From Flavobacterium psychrophilum (lineage in GTDB: Bacteria; Bacteroidota; Bacteroidia; Flavobacteriales; Flavobacteriaceae), in assembly GCA_945861915.1 (NCBI GenBank), contig CAMAWK010000007.1, forward strand, positions 1-32,713: a stretch of 32,713 nucleotides of DNA. The letters run 5' to 3'. The notes under the pieces were generated by a model that ran no database searches, had not been told where the DNA came from, and was given only the letters and a program-made list of their open reading frames with translations. This document shows, piece by piece, positions 8,632 to 15,498 of the stretch; position 1 is the first letter of the stretch; every line of letters starts with the position of its first letter. Made by a program: the position numbers and the translations under genes.

Positions 8632-8639
8632 TATCTTTG
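8632..8639 (+). promoter_or_regulatory. ssrA: -7 box (TATCTTTG), probable ssrA promoter
   Basis: TATCTTTG is an exact TAnnTTTG match. Predicted transcription start is near 8646, about 100 nt before the mature tmRNA 5' end. No equivalent box occurs between the heptamer repeat and the tmRNA. If this is the promoter, the repeat array is transcribed as the pre-tmRNA leader. Confidence 0.6.
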
Positions 8640-8647
8640 TAGGCTCA

Positions 8648-8738
8648 GTTTGAAGTTTGAAGTTTGAAGTTTGAAGTTTGAAGTTTGAAGTCTGAAGTCT
8701 GAAGTCTGAAGTCTGAAGTCTGAAATCTAAAATCTAAA
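8648..8738 (+). repeat. 13 tandem heptamers upstream of tmRNA
   Basis: Direct reading gives 6 x GTTTGAA, 5 x GTCTGAA and 2 x ATCTAAA, in exact 7-bp phase for 91 bp. The units change in blocks, as expected from slippage or unequal exchange. The array fills the space between the probable promoter and the mature tmRNA. It makes a short minus-strand open frame, which is not a gene. Confidence 0.95.
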
Positions 8739-8745
8739 ATAAAAA

Positions 8746-9139
8746 GGGGTCGACTGGTTTTGACAGCAAGTCGAATTGAAAAGTAAGCACGTCGAGAACT
8801 GGGACAATTCTCGTTAATAAAAGGTTTCAAAACACATACACGGCGAAGGAAACTACGCTCTTGCTGCATAATCTGAATTATAGTAAGATTAGCCTCGTCC
8901 TACAAGGTAGGAAAGCAGGATTCACCTCGAAAGCTCTGGTTTATAGCGTTCAATAAAGGAGAATCGTAAATTTAAACCTAGATTTCCATAAGCTTTGGGT
9001 GGATTTCGAAACTAAAGAAGCTAAGCGTTTGGTGGTTGTTTCTGTCCTAGCCCAATGTCGAAAATTCAAACAGGAAATAAGCGTGTAGAAAGTTTTTTAG
9101 TTGCTTGTTTGGACGGGAGTTCGACTCTCCCCGACTCCA
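8746..9139 (+). ncRNA. ssrA: transfer-messenger RNA (tmRNA)
   Basis: The RNA that rescues stalled ribosomes and tags the nascent chain for proteolysis. The 5' end GGGGTCG (8746-8752) pairs with CGACTCC (9132-9138) as the acceptor stem, with A9139 as discriminator. CCA is not encoded. The T arm is GGGAG/TTCGACT/CTCCC (9115-9131). The first part holds the conserved TAAGCACGTCGAGAA region. The tag reading frame gives GEGNYALAA followed by TAA (8842-8871), with the usual NYALAA ending. Length, about 394 nt, is normal. The 3' end is the attachment site of the element that follows; the RNA itself is complete. Confidence 0.96.
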
Positions 9140-9141
9140 CT
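9125..9141 (+). repeat. attL core, inside the tmRNA 3' end
   Basis: CTCTCCCCGACTCCACT, identical to 15659-15675. It starts in the last two bases of the T loop and runs through the acceptor strand, so the integrated copy keeps the tmRNA intact. Bases on either side differ between the two copies. Confidence 0.95.
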
Positions 9142-9144
9142 TAA

Positions 9145-9184
9145 AAAAACCGTAATTATCTATAAATTAAGATATTACGGTTTT
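9145..9184 (+). terminator. element-supplied terminator for tmRNA
   Basis: AAAACCGTAAT(T)ATC pairs with GATATTACGGTTTT (one bulged T) around a 10-nt loop, followed by T-rich sequence. It begins a few bases after attL and replaces the native terminator, which now lies past attR. Confidence 0.75.
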
Positions 9185-9195
9185 ATTATTTTAAT

Positions 9196-9206
9196 ATTTG
9201 TACGAT
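9196..9206 (+). promoter_or_regulatory. candidate integrase arm-type site, left end
   Basis: ATTTGTACGAT, 54 bp inside attL. The same 11 bases in the same orientation lie at 15499-15509 near attR. Tyrosine integrases bind short arm sites of this kind; the assignment is inference from position and repetition. Confidence 0.4.
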
Positions 9207-9274
9207 TTTTGTATTGTTAGCAAAAAATCTACTTGTTATTAATTTATTTCAGTAAAAAAAACTTTGTTTTTTTG

Positions 9275-9300
9275 GGTGCATTTTTTACACTTTTTACACT
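9275..9300 (+). repeat. left copy of 26-bp inverted repeat
   Basis: Begins GGTGCAT and contains two TTTTTACAC units. It matches the reverse complement of 14162-14187 at 23 of 26 positions. It ends at the stop codon of the 85-aa gene. The other copy lies between integrase and the 251-aa gene, so the pair brackets every element gene except integrase. Confidence 0.75.
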
Positions 9301-9556
9301 AATCAAAACTAAAAACATCCTTAATACAAAATTCAATTTCTTTTTGGTTTAAAAATATCGGGCGTTTTGAAGTGTTATTTTGACAAAATTTAGATATGTA
9401 GTATTCTGTATGTGTAACAACCTCATCTTTTGATAATTCGTAAGGAACAGAAACTTTTAACGATTTGCAAACAATTTCGGTGGCTTGCTCTGAATTTATA
9501 TCTTTTCGCTTTATAAACTCCAGCAAGTCGCTACAATTATTAATTTGTATATTCAT
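9299..9556 (-). CDS. 85-aa element protein, unknown function
   Basis: A small protein with no recognised domain and no signal or membrane segment. It has a mostly helical-looking N-terminal half (CSDLLEFIKRKDINSEQATEIVC up to about residue 30) and an acidic end (DVFSFD). Its start codon overlaps the stop of the 91-aa gene in a TAATG junction, so the two are translationally coupled and probably act together. It is the last gene before attL. An A-T-only hairpin (about 9252-9270) might weakly end the transcript. Confidence 0.65.
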   Translation of the reverse strand: MNIQINNCSDLLEFIKRKDINSEQATEIVCKSLKVSVPYELSKDEVVTHTEYYISKFCQNNTSKRPIFLNQKEIEFCIKDVFSFD

Positions 9557-9831
9557 TAGTCTATCTCATCGGGTTTAATAATGGTTACAGTAATAGGATT
9601 AAATCCGTTTTCTGCTCCAGCGGTTAATTCCGTTGCTCTCAAAGTAGGAACAACAAACTTAGATAGTTCGATTATCATTTTAAGCCTTTGCAAAGGCTCT
9701 AATCCTTTGAGGTCTTCATTTAGTTGCTCCAAATTATCTGAAACTAAATTTTGGAAATGTTCCCTTATTTCAGTGGTGGTCTTATTAACTGCTCCAGCGG
9801 TTCGCCCTCCTGTTTTTATACCTTTTGCCAT
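9556..9831 (-). CDS. 91-aa basic-N-terminus element protein (DUF5681/phage small-protein-like)
   Basis: The N-terminus MAKGIKTGGRTAGAVNKTT is glycine/lysine rich and is followed by two amphipathic helices (about 20-62, with LEPLQRLKMIIELSKFVVP). This GGR...NKTT plus helical layout is what I associate with small Bacteroidota phage and element proteins often found near packaging genes; this is recollection, not a search. It has its own -7 box (9861-9868), is separated from the replication operon by a terminator, and is coupled to the 85-aa gene. A DNA-binding or small-terminase-like role is possible but unproven. Confidence 0.65.
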   Translation of the reverse strand: MAKGIKTGGRTAGAVNKTTTEIREHFQNLVSDNLEQLNEDLKGLEPLQRLKMIIELSKFVVPTLRATELTAGAENGFNPITVTIIKPDEID

Positions 9832-9860
9832 TTGTCTAAATTTGTCTATTATAGATAAAA

Positions 9861-9868
9861 CAAATGTA
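9861..9868 (-). promoter_or_regulatory. -7 box (TACATTTG) for the 91/85-aa gene pair
   Basis: The minus strand reads TACATTTG, an exact TAnnTTTG match, 29 nt before the ATG at 9831. The box and the bases upstream of it resemble the integrase promoter (plus-strand CAAATGTAAT then AATT in both). The -33 region is unclear. Together with the preceding terminator it makes this pair a separate transcription unit. Confidence 0.5.
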
Positions 9869-9944
9869 ATAAATTATTTTAATAGATATTTATTATCGTT
9901 ATCTTTGTTGAGGTTTTACGCATTGCCTGTGTGAACTATTTGAA

Positions 9945-9979
9945 CAAAAAAAAGGCGTTCCGTTATTGGTTCGCCTTTT
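9945..9979 (-). terminator. terminator of the element replication operon
   Basis: On the minus strand AAAAGGCG and CGCCTTTT form a stem with a 14-nt loop, followed by more T. It spans the stop codon of the Toprim-like gene at 9963. Confidence 0.7.
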
Positions 9980-11054
9980 GTTTCAAATAATAGTCTGCTA
10001 AATCAAAACCGTTTTCAAAGTCGGTTTGCTCCAGTACCTCACTAACTCCAATCTTAAAACCTATTGCGTTTAACTCGGTGGCTTTGTTTAACCAGTTAAA
10101 ATATTCGCCTTTATCAGGAAACGAAACAATATTTCTTTTTTTGATAGGTTTCAGCATCTCAAATTTAAAGTTTCCTTTACTCCCTGTGGCAATCCAAATA
10201 TAATGAGGTAACAAAATACTCATTATTATTGCCGTCTTTTCACTTTCAACAATTGCAATCGTTTTTTGATAGTCTTCAGTAACTCGGTGCAATCCAAACA
10301 AACATTGGTTAAGATTAAAATCAGGCTCTTTGGTGGCACTATGTAACCAGTTAATGTGATTGTAAGGTTCTTTTACTCTTTTGCCTGTAAACCTATCGTA
10401 TTGCATAATTTTACCAGCGTGTATTTGTTCTTTGTCATCTATTTGCCAAAATACAGTTGAATAAAACCAACAAATATTTGTTCCTGTTATCAAATAATTT
10501 TGGGTTGCTTTGAAAACCTCATCTTTTGAAAATCGCATCTTTAAAAACTCGGTCAAATGGTCTGTTTGTTCTACATTATACATTTTGTCCAATAGTTCTA
10601 AACTGTGGTAACTTGGTGCTATTGGTGGCGGTTGTATAATTTGTTTGACTTCATTTATAAATTCCGAAACATTGGAATAATGATATTTAAACTCATTCGT
10701 TAAGTATTGAATAGTGCCATTTTTTAAAAACCAATCCGAAATCCAGCACTCATTTTTTGACTGCTCCAGGACTTGTGATTTTGGCACAATCGAAATAATG
10801 CCGTTTACATCAGTAATTTTAATTGCTTTGTCTGTTATTTCCTTTAAAGACAAAACCTTTATTAAATAGTATTTACTGCCTTTTGGTGGTGGTTTGTGAT
10901 AGTTACAATTCTGCTCCCTATCGCATTTTCCAAAGTCATCAGGCAAATAGTTTCCAGTTTCAGTATCAATGTATAAAACAAATGTTTTCTTGGTGCAATT
11001 AGGACAAAGAAACTTCTTACTTCCTTTGTCCAAAGTGTATTTGTAAACTTCCAT
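9963..11054 (-). CDS. zinc-finger/Toprim-like primase-related protein (DUF6371-like)
   Basis: A 363-aa protein of the kind that follows helicase genes in Bacteroidota elements. The N-terminus has a zinc-ribbon-like set, C17-x2-C20 then C44-x5-C50-x2-H53, like the zinc finger of DnaG-type primases. Around 266-320 lies a Toprim-like core: TIAIVESEKTAI (E270/E272) followed by ISFPDKGEY (D314, E317) in place of a clean DxD. Primer synthesis or DNA binding during element replication is the likely role. The DUF6371 name is from memory of the motif layout. Its ATG overlaps the helicase stop in a TAATG junction, showing translational coupling. Confidence 0.75.
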   Translation of the reverse strand: MEVYKYTLDKGSKKFLCPNCTKKTFVLYIDTETGNYLPDDFGKCDREQNCNYHKPPPKGSKYYLIKVLSLKEITDKAIKITDVNGIISIVPKSQVLEQSKNECWISDWFLKNGTIQYLTNEFKYHYSNVSEFINEVKQIIQPPPIAPSYHSLELLDKMYNVEQTDHLTEFLKMRFSKDEVFKATQNYLITGTNICWFYSTVFWQIDDKEQIHAGKIMQYDRFTGKRVKEPYNHINWLHSATKEPDFNLNQCLFGLHRVTEDYQKTIAIVESEKTAIIMSILLPHYIWIATGSKGNFKFEMLKPIKKRNIVSFPDKGEYFNWLNKATELNAIGFKIGVSEVLEQTDFENGFDLADYYLKQKANQ

Positions 11055-12616
11055 TATACAAAATCATTATCATTAATGATATAAGCTACATTACCAACGT
11101 TCAATCTTTTGACAAATATTTTAAAGTGGTTTAATCGCAGTTTAAATTTTTCCTTTCCTACGGGTCTGTAACCGTCTTCGTTGCAAAATATTCTATACTT
11201 TTCGTATAGTGTTTTTATCAATGTATAATCTGTAGTTGAGCTCTTATATTCCATTTCACTAATAAATAACTGAACGCTATCGCTTTGTTTTTCGTAATCG
11301 CTTCTTGCGTTTTCGATAGCTTCGCATTTACTGAAATTCTTTTGCTCCAATATTCTGTCAAGTCCTTTCAAAATCCAGTTGAACACTCCCGATAATTCAT
11401 TTTGAATTATTTTTTGTGGCAATTGTTTGTCCTGTTTGTCTTCAGGAATAGTTACATCAAAACCAACAATCAAAAACCGTCTGAAATATGCGTTCGTGTG
11501 TTCAACGTCTTTTGGCAATTCATTACAATTGAAAATTAACTTTGCATACTCTTTTAATATCATTGGGTTTCCATACGGCAAACGTGCTTCTATTGGTTCG
11601 CCCGAAGCCATTTGCTTAAATACATCAGTTTCCAATTTACCGTTTATTTCACTTGCATAGTTTACCAGCTTATTTGCGATTTTCGCCCTATAATAACCGT
11701 TTGCATCGGTTAAACTTTGTAAAGAATAGTTACTTACATTTTCGCTCCCTAAAAGGGCGTTTAAAACTTCAAAACATACACTTTTGCCATTTGCTCCAGT
11801 ACCATAAAGAATAAGCATTTTTTCGAGTTTCAATACACTTGGTTTTATAAAAATGTAACCGAAAAATTCTGCAAACACTTTTTGTTTGTCTTTATCAGGC
11901 AATACCTCATCTAAAAACTTTTGCCATTGTGGGGCGGTGGCTTCAGGGTCATACTCAAACGGCAATTGGTGGGTAATAAAATCTTTTTGTTCAAAGTTTC
12001 GTAAACCTCTTTTTGTGGGTGTTATTTCAAAAGTTCCGTTTTGTAGATTAATCAAAACGCTATTGGGTTTTGGCTCGGGTTTTGGCAAATAAGCTTCAGC
12101 CATAAACTGTTTAAATAACTCATCTTGAAACGTGAATATTTTAGCTTTGAATTTTTCAACTCCCATTTTTAAGGCGGTTTTACCTAAAAAGGATTGAAGT
12201 AACTCTTTGCTTATTTCATTCCAGTAAAAACCATTGTACAAAAATATAAATGCTTCATTTTTGCATAAATCCCATTTATTAGCGGTGGCAATCTCTAAAA
12301 GTTTTTCGATACAAAGGATTATGTAATGGTTCTTTGAAAGTTTAAAATAATTCAATTTTTTAGTTAATTTTTCAAACTCAACTTGTTGAATGTCGGTTAA
12401 ATTTCCGCCCCTTAAAATAATCTTTTCTAAAACCGTATATTGCTTTTGAATGTCTTCACTTTCAGGAAACGCCAATAATTTAAAATCAATTTGCCCTATA
12501 TTATTTGTAAGTTCCTGTAAAATTTCGTTTGGTGTTTTCTGTTTTACAATTTCGATCGATTTTACTTTACTTTCAATTTCATTTGAAATGATATTTTTTA
12601 ATTTGTCAGCTTCCAT
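11054..12616 (-). CDS. D5/P4-family SF3 helicase (primase-helicase)
   Basis: A 520-aa replication helicase. The C-terminal SF3 ATPase has Walker A GTGANGKS (272-279), Walker B-like LVNYASEI (317-324, E323), sensor motif C KLIFNCNELP (359-368) and an arginine finger in AYFRRF (R379/R380). The middle part (about 110-235) resembles the D5 N-terminal domain (LYNGFYW; VLINLQNGTFEI). The C-terminal ~80 residues look like a winged-helix tail. The first ~90 residues are charged and helical, and no AEP primase domain is visible, so priming may fall to the downstream coupled gene. Such helicases melt origins of P4-like satellites, phages and plasmids. Confidence 0.92.
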   Translation of the reverse strand: MEADKLKNIISNEIESKVKSIEIVKQKTPNEILQELTNNIGQIDFKLLAFPESEDIQKQYTVLEKIILRGGNLTDIQQVEFEKLTKKLNYFKLSKNHYIILCIEKLLEIATANKWDLCKNEAFIFLYNGFYWNEISKELLQSFLGKTALKMGVEKFKAKIFTFQDELFKQFMAEAYLPKPEPKPNSVLINLQNGTFEITPTKRGLRNFEQKDFITHQLPFEYDPEATAPQWQKFLDEVLPDKDKQKVFAEFFGYIFIKPSVLKLEKMLILYGTGANGKSVCFEVLNALLGSENVSNYSLQSLTDANGYYRAKIANKLVNYASEINGKLETDVFKQMASGEPIEARLPYGNPMILKEYAKLIFNCNELPKDVEHTNAYFRRFLIVGFDVTIPEDKQDKQLPQKIIQNELSGVFNWILKGLDRILEQKNFSKCEAIENARSDYEKQSDSVQLFISEMEYKSSTTDYTLIKTLYEKYRIFCNEDGYRPVGKEKFKLRLNHFKIFVKRLNVGNVAYIINDNDFV

Positions 12617-12619
12617 AGT

Positions 12620-12988
12620 CTAAAACATTTTTAATTGGTTAGTTTTTGACTTTAAAAGCCTTTCAAATTCAAGTGGGTTTGTACTTAAAAATTGTACATA
12701 CTCTTTTGTATAAGGGCATTGAAATTTATCAATTGAAGTAACCAAATATTGATTTTCCTCCAGTTCGGCTTTGTATCTTGTTCCAGCTTCAATAGGAATA
12801 TTTAAGGCTTCGCAAATCGCCTTATTTGAAGTAGTAATGTATTTTAATCCAAAACAATACCGTTTAATTTCGGGTTGTTTTAAGATTGTCGCAAAGTCAG
12901 TTTGTGAATTTTTAACTATTTGAACTCGCATTGCTTTCAAAAGTTGGTTTCTGCGGTTGGTTTCTGTGGTGTTGCCTGTGTACTTCAT
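12620..12988 (-). CDS. 122-aa replication-operon protein, unknown function
   Basis: A basic soluble protein lying between the HTH_17 gene and the SF3 helicase gene, with 3 nt of spacing on each side, so it is part of one tight operon. The stretch YITTSNKAICEALNIPIEAGTRYKAELEE (about 50-78) has the look of a helix-turn-helix or winged-helix DNA-binding region, but I cannot assign a family. Position between a DNA-binding protein and the helicase suggests a role in origin recognition or helicase loading; this is inference only. Confidence 0.7.
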   Translation of the reverse strand: MKYTGNTTETNRRNQLLKAMRVQIVKNSQTDFATILKQPEIKRYCFGLKYITTSNKAICEALNIPIEAGTRYKAELEENQYLVTSIDKFQCPYTKEYVQFLSTNPLEFERLLKSKTNQLKMF

Positions 12989-12991
12989 AGC

Positions 12992-13273
12992 TTATTTTCT
13001 TAATAAGGTTAAACTATTCAGTAAGTCCGATTTTTTAAAAAACCGTCTGTTTGCAATACCATAACATTGCACTTTACCAGCCTTTACCCAATGGTATAAA
13101 GTAGTTTGCTCGATTTTAAGAAACTCACACGCTTCGGCTCGAGTAAATAAAATGTCAGGGTCGTTGGTGTTAAGATTTTTTTTGAAGTCTTCTAATTGGG
13201 TTTTGAAGACGTTGCTCATAAGTTCCGTAAATTGTTCGGAACTTACATTTTGAATTAAGATTGAATTTTCCAT
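12992..13273 (-). CDS. HTH_17 (MerR-like/excisionase-type) DNA-binding protein
   Basis: A 93-aa protein with a C-terminal winged HTH of the HTH_17 type: LFTRAEACEFLKIEQTTLYHWVKAGKVQCYGIANRRFFKKSDL (about 42-84 as read in pieces). This is the fold of excisionases and small element regulators. The N-terminal 40 residues are a helical, acidic extension. It is the first gene of the replication operon, with a clear -7 box upstream and a palindrome/direct-repeat cluster behind that. It could be excisionase, operon regulator or origin-binding protein. Confidence 0.85.
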   Translation of the reverse strand: MENSILIQNVSSEQFTELMSNVFKTQLEDFKKNLNTNDPDILFTRAEACEFLKIEQTTLYHWVKAGKVQCYGIANRRFFKKSDLLNSLTLLRK

Positions 13274-13305
13274 ATTTTGCGGTGTCGTTTATTATCGACT
13301 TGGCA

Positions 13306-13313
13306 AATATAGA
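13306..13313 (-). promoter_or_regulatory. -7 box (TATATTTG) of the replication operon
   Basis: The minus strand reads TATATTTG, an exact match, 32 nt before the ATG at 13273; start of transcription near 13299. The -33 motif is weak. The repeats at 13352-13398 lie about 50-100 bp upstream of the start point. Confidence 0.6.
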
Positions 13314-13351
13314 GTGTGATAAAAGCTAATTCATTGATTTTCAATTGTTTA

Positions 13352-13398
13352 AACTTGTTTACAAGTATAAACAAGTTGTACAAGTTGTATTAAGTTGT
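13352..13398 (-). promoter_or_regulatory. palindrome plus direct repeats: candidate operator or iteron origin
   Basis: AACTTGTTTA and TAAACAAGTT form a perfect 10-bp inverted repeat with a 6-nt spacer (13352-13377). It overlaps two exact ACAAGTTGT copies in 9-bp phase (13371-13379 and 13380-13388) and a third related unit, ATTAAGTTGT, at 13389-13398. The cluster lies upstream of the HTH/helicase operon and runs into the last codons of the 251-aa gene. Binding by the HTH protein or use as a replication origin is inference. Confidence 0.5.
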
Positions 13399-14145
13399 TT
13401 TGTACTTAATTATCAAAGGATTAAGTTTATTTAAAACAATTTCGGTAGTTTCTTTATCTACTGTTTTTACGTTTTGAACACTATTATAGCTTCCAATATT
13501 TCTATTGAAGTGATTTTCAATCTCATCAAATAATTGTTTAAACTCTTTAGTACCATAAATCAATATTTTTTCTTTGTTTAAAATATCAATTACTCCCTTT
13601 ATGCTTTTACCAATTTCAGTTGGAAACGTATTTTTTAAATCCTGTAAAAATGCTTCTTTGTCTTTAATGTTATGAATGAAGTCAAACAAAGTCTTTTTAG
13701 GCTTCAAGACTTTAAGTTGTTGAGGTCGGTTTTGTTCAGCTTGTAAGTCATTCAAAATAATGTTATACCATTTTATAAATGCACCTCTTAAATCTATACT
13801 TTCAATTTTACCAGCTACAATAAAACCTTTCAAAACTAAATCATAAGTTAGGTTTAACCAATGTTTTGCATTATCCTTATTTTCAAGTGTATAATTTAAG
13901 TATTGATTGTTTATTTCATTTATAAAGTCCGTTTCACTCATTTTTTTAATGAAGTAAAAAAAACGCAAACCGTTACTATGTCGTACACTTTTTACAACGG
14001 CTTCGTATTCCTGTAAATTTTCAAACGGCTCTTCAAGTCTTTTAGAATTTGAATAACTGTAAGCATCAAAAGTTTTTACTTTGTATGGAAAACCATTTGG
14101 AAAATATTTTTTGTCAATCTCTTTTTTTTCTATTTCTGTAATCAT
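13390..14145 (-). CDS. 251-aa element protein, unknown function
   Basis: A soluble, mostly helical, lysine-rich protein with no family I recognise. An aromatic-rich block lies at about 12-35 (KKYFPNGFPY, FDAYSYSNS). The middle (about 65-135) is helical with YLNYTLENKDNAKHWLNLTYD. The C-terminal third (about 175-225) holds IDILNKEKILIYGTKEFKQL, which superficially resembles C-terminal parts of Bacteroidota element proteins such as the RteC/DUF6617 type, too weakly to call. It sits alone between integrase and the HTH/helicase operon, with the 26-bp inverted repeat just before its start. It is the most likely place for an element-specific function. Confidence 0.7.
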   Translation of the reverse strand: MITEIEKKEIDKKYFPNGFPYKVKTFDAYSYSNSKRLEEPFENLQEYEAVVKSVRHSNGLRFFYFIKKMSETDFINEINNQYLNYTLENKDNAKHWLNLTYDLVLKGFIVAGKIESIDLRGAFIKWYNIILNDLQAEQNRPQQLKVLKPKKTLFDFIHNIKDKEAFLQDLKNTFPTEIGKSIKGVIDILNKEKILIYGTKEFKQLFDEIENHFNRNIGSYNSVQNVKTVDKETTEIVLNKLNPLIIKYKTT

Positions 14146-14161
14146 TTTGTTTGCCTGTGTT

Positions 14162-14187
14162 CGTGTAAAAGGTGTAAAATATGCACC
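14162..14187 (-). repeat. right copy of 26-bp inverted repeat
   Basis: Reverse complement of this stretch matches 9275-9300 at 23 of 26 positions. It contains two TTTTACAC units and lies 17 nt before the ATG of the 251-aa gene. It could be an operator in that gene's leader, or one end of an internal module. Confidence 0.75.
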
Positions 14188-14210
14188 TAAAATAAAACAA
14201 ATATTTTTTA

Positions 14211-15464
14211 CTATTTAAAATACTTGTGTGTTTCTTTTGCCAAATCTTTGTTGCTTTTACCTATGTAAGTAAGAAACATTGTTTCGGTGCTATGTCCAGT
14301 AATGTTTATCAATAACGAGGTTGGAATAGTTCCGTAAAAATTAGTAGCAAACGAACGTCTGCCAATGTGCGAAGTAACTAAGTCACATTTCTTGTATTCT
14401 TTTGTTTCTTTGCGAAATATACCGCTTTCGGGTGCAGTTTCAAGTAATTTACTACCTATTACTATTTGAGTAATTTCTGCCAGTTCACAAACAGTTTTGA
14501 TATAGTCATTATATTTTTGATCTGAAATAGCATAAGGAAACATTCCGTTTCTTTTTTTGAGTACTTCAATAACTTTTGGGTGTACAGGAACAGTCATAAT
14601 TTTATCAGTTTTCTTTTGAGTAAATTCAATAAAACTTTGTCCGTCTTCAATACGTATCATTTCATTTGTAAACCTCATAAAATCCGAAACTCTTTGACCA
14701 GTATAACAACTAATAATTAGCCAATCTTTTGCATTTTCTAAACTATCAGTTAATTTTTCTTTGTCTATTTGTTCAATAGCTTTTAACTCATCAAAGGTTA
14801 AATAAATTTTTTCAACTTTTGCCCTGTCTAATCTCAAACTGTCTAACTGTGGGTGTGTTTCAATTCCTAAAAATCGGGCGTGTTTACAAAAAGTCTTAAT
14901 AAACACTAATTCTCTTTGCATTGTGTTTTGAGCATATTTTTGGGACTTGCTATAATCAACAAACTCTTTTTTAAAATTATCGTTAATATCTTTTATAAAT
15001 ATTGTCTTTTTTCTGAAAGCTTCAAAACGAATTAATTTTTGTTTGATAACATTAAACTTTTGCTTTGAGGTATCTTTAATTTCGTTTTTACGGTAATCAA
15101 TATAAAAATCAATGTACTTTATTAATTCCGTTGGTAGTGCTTTGACTTCCTGTGGTGGGTTGTAGTAATAATCAATTTGAGTTTGTAACCAGCTTTTGTT
15201 TACCTCATCAGGATTAAACAAATTGAAAGCATTCAAAATATAGTTTTCAATTTTGTTGAGTTCGTTATTAACTCGAGTCTGCTCGTTGGTAATAAGAATA
15301 TCTTTTGATTTGTTTTTGTGCTGTTTAATCCAGTAATGTTTTGAAACTTCAAACTTTGTGTTTGCTCCAAAAACAAAATCAATATCATTGAAACGATACA
15401 ATAAACGTAAATGTAAATTTGCTTTGTCTTTTGTTGAACGGTAAAGAAAATTGATAGTTGCCAT
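14211..15464 (-). CDS. int: tyrosine recombinase/integrase
   Basis: A 417-aa site-specific recombinase of the Bacteroidota phage_int_SAM_like type. The N-terminal arm-binding-like domain (1-100) starts MATINFLYRSTKDKANLHLR. A SAM-like core-binding domain follows (about 110-205), then the catalytic domain with R258 (CYTGQRVSD), a lysine in FTQKKTDK (about 284), H366-x2-R369 (SHIGRRS), H391 (ITGHST) and the nucleophile Y400 (LTYIG). All catalytic residues are present, so it should be active. It is the gene nearest attR and its own promoter region contains the candidate arm sites, which suggests self-repression. Confidence 0.96.
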   Translation of the reverse strand: MATINFLYRSTKDKANLHLRLLYRFNDIDFVFGANTKFEVSKHYWIKQHKNKSKDILITNEQTRVNNELNKIENYILNAFNLFNPDEVNKSWLQTQIDYYYNPPQEVKALPTELIKYIDFYIDYRKNEIKDTSKQKFNVIKQKLIRFEAFRKKTIFIKDINDNFKKEFVDYSKSQKYAQNTMQRELVFIKTFCKHARFLGIETHPQLDSLRLDRAKVEKIYLTFDELKAIEQIDKEKLTDSLENAKDWLIISCYTGQRVSDFMRFTNEMIRIEDGQSFIEFTQKKTDKIMTVPVHPKVIEVLKKRNGMFPYAISDQKYNDYIKTVCELAEITQIVIGSKLLETAPESGIFRKETKEYKKCDLVTSHIGRRSFATNFYGTIPTSLLINITGHSTETMFLTYIGKSNKDLAKETHKYFK

Positions 15465-15486
15465 AGTGTTTGATATTTGAACACTA

Positions 15487-15494
15487 CAAATGTA
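15487..15494 (-). promoter_or_regulatory. -7 box (TACATTTG) for integrase
   Basis: The minus strand reads TACATTTG, an exact match, 22 nt before the integrase ATG. The -33 interval is occupied by the repeated TTGTACG motifs, so integrase or excisionase binding there could block transcription. Confidence 0.55.
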
Positions 15495-15498
15495 ATTA

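Noticed and set aside
8645..8869. Minus-strand open frame of 74 codons over the heptamers and tmRNA 5' part
   Set aside because: It is a translation of the 7-bp repeat and the antisense of tmRNA, not a gene.
9581..9934. Plus-strand open frame of 117 codons
   Set aside because: Antisense to the 91-aa gene and its promoter; no domain or signal makes sense.
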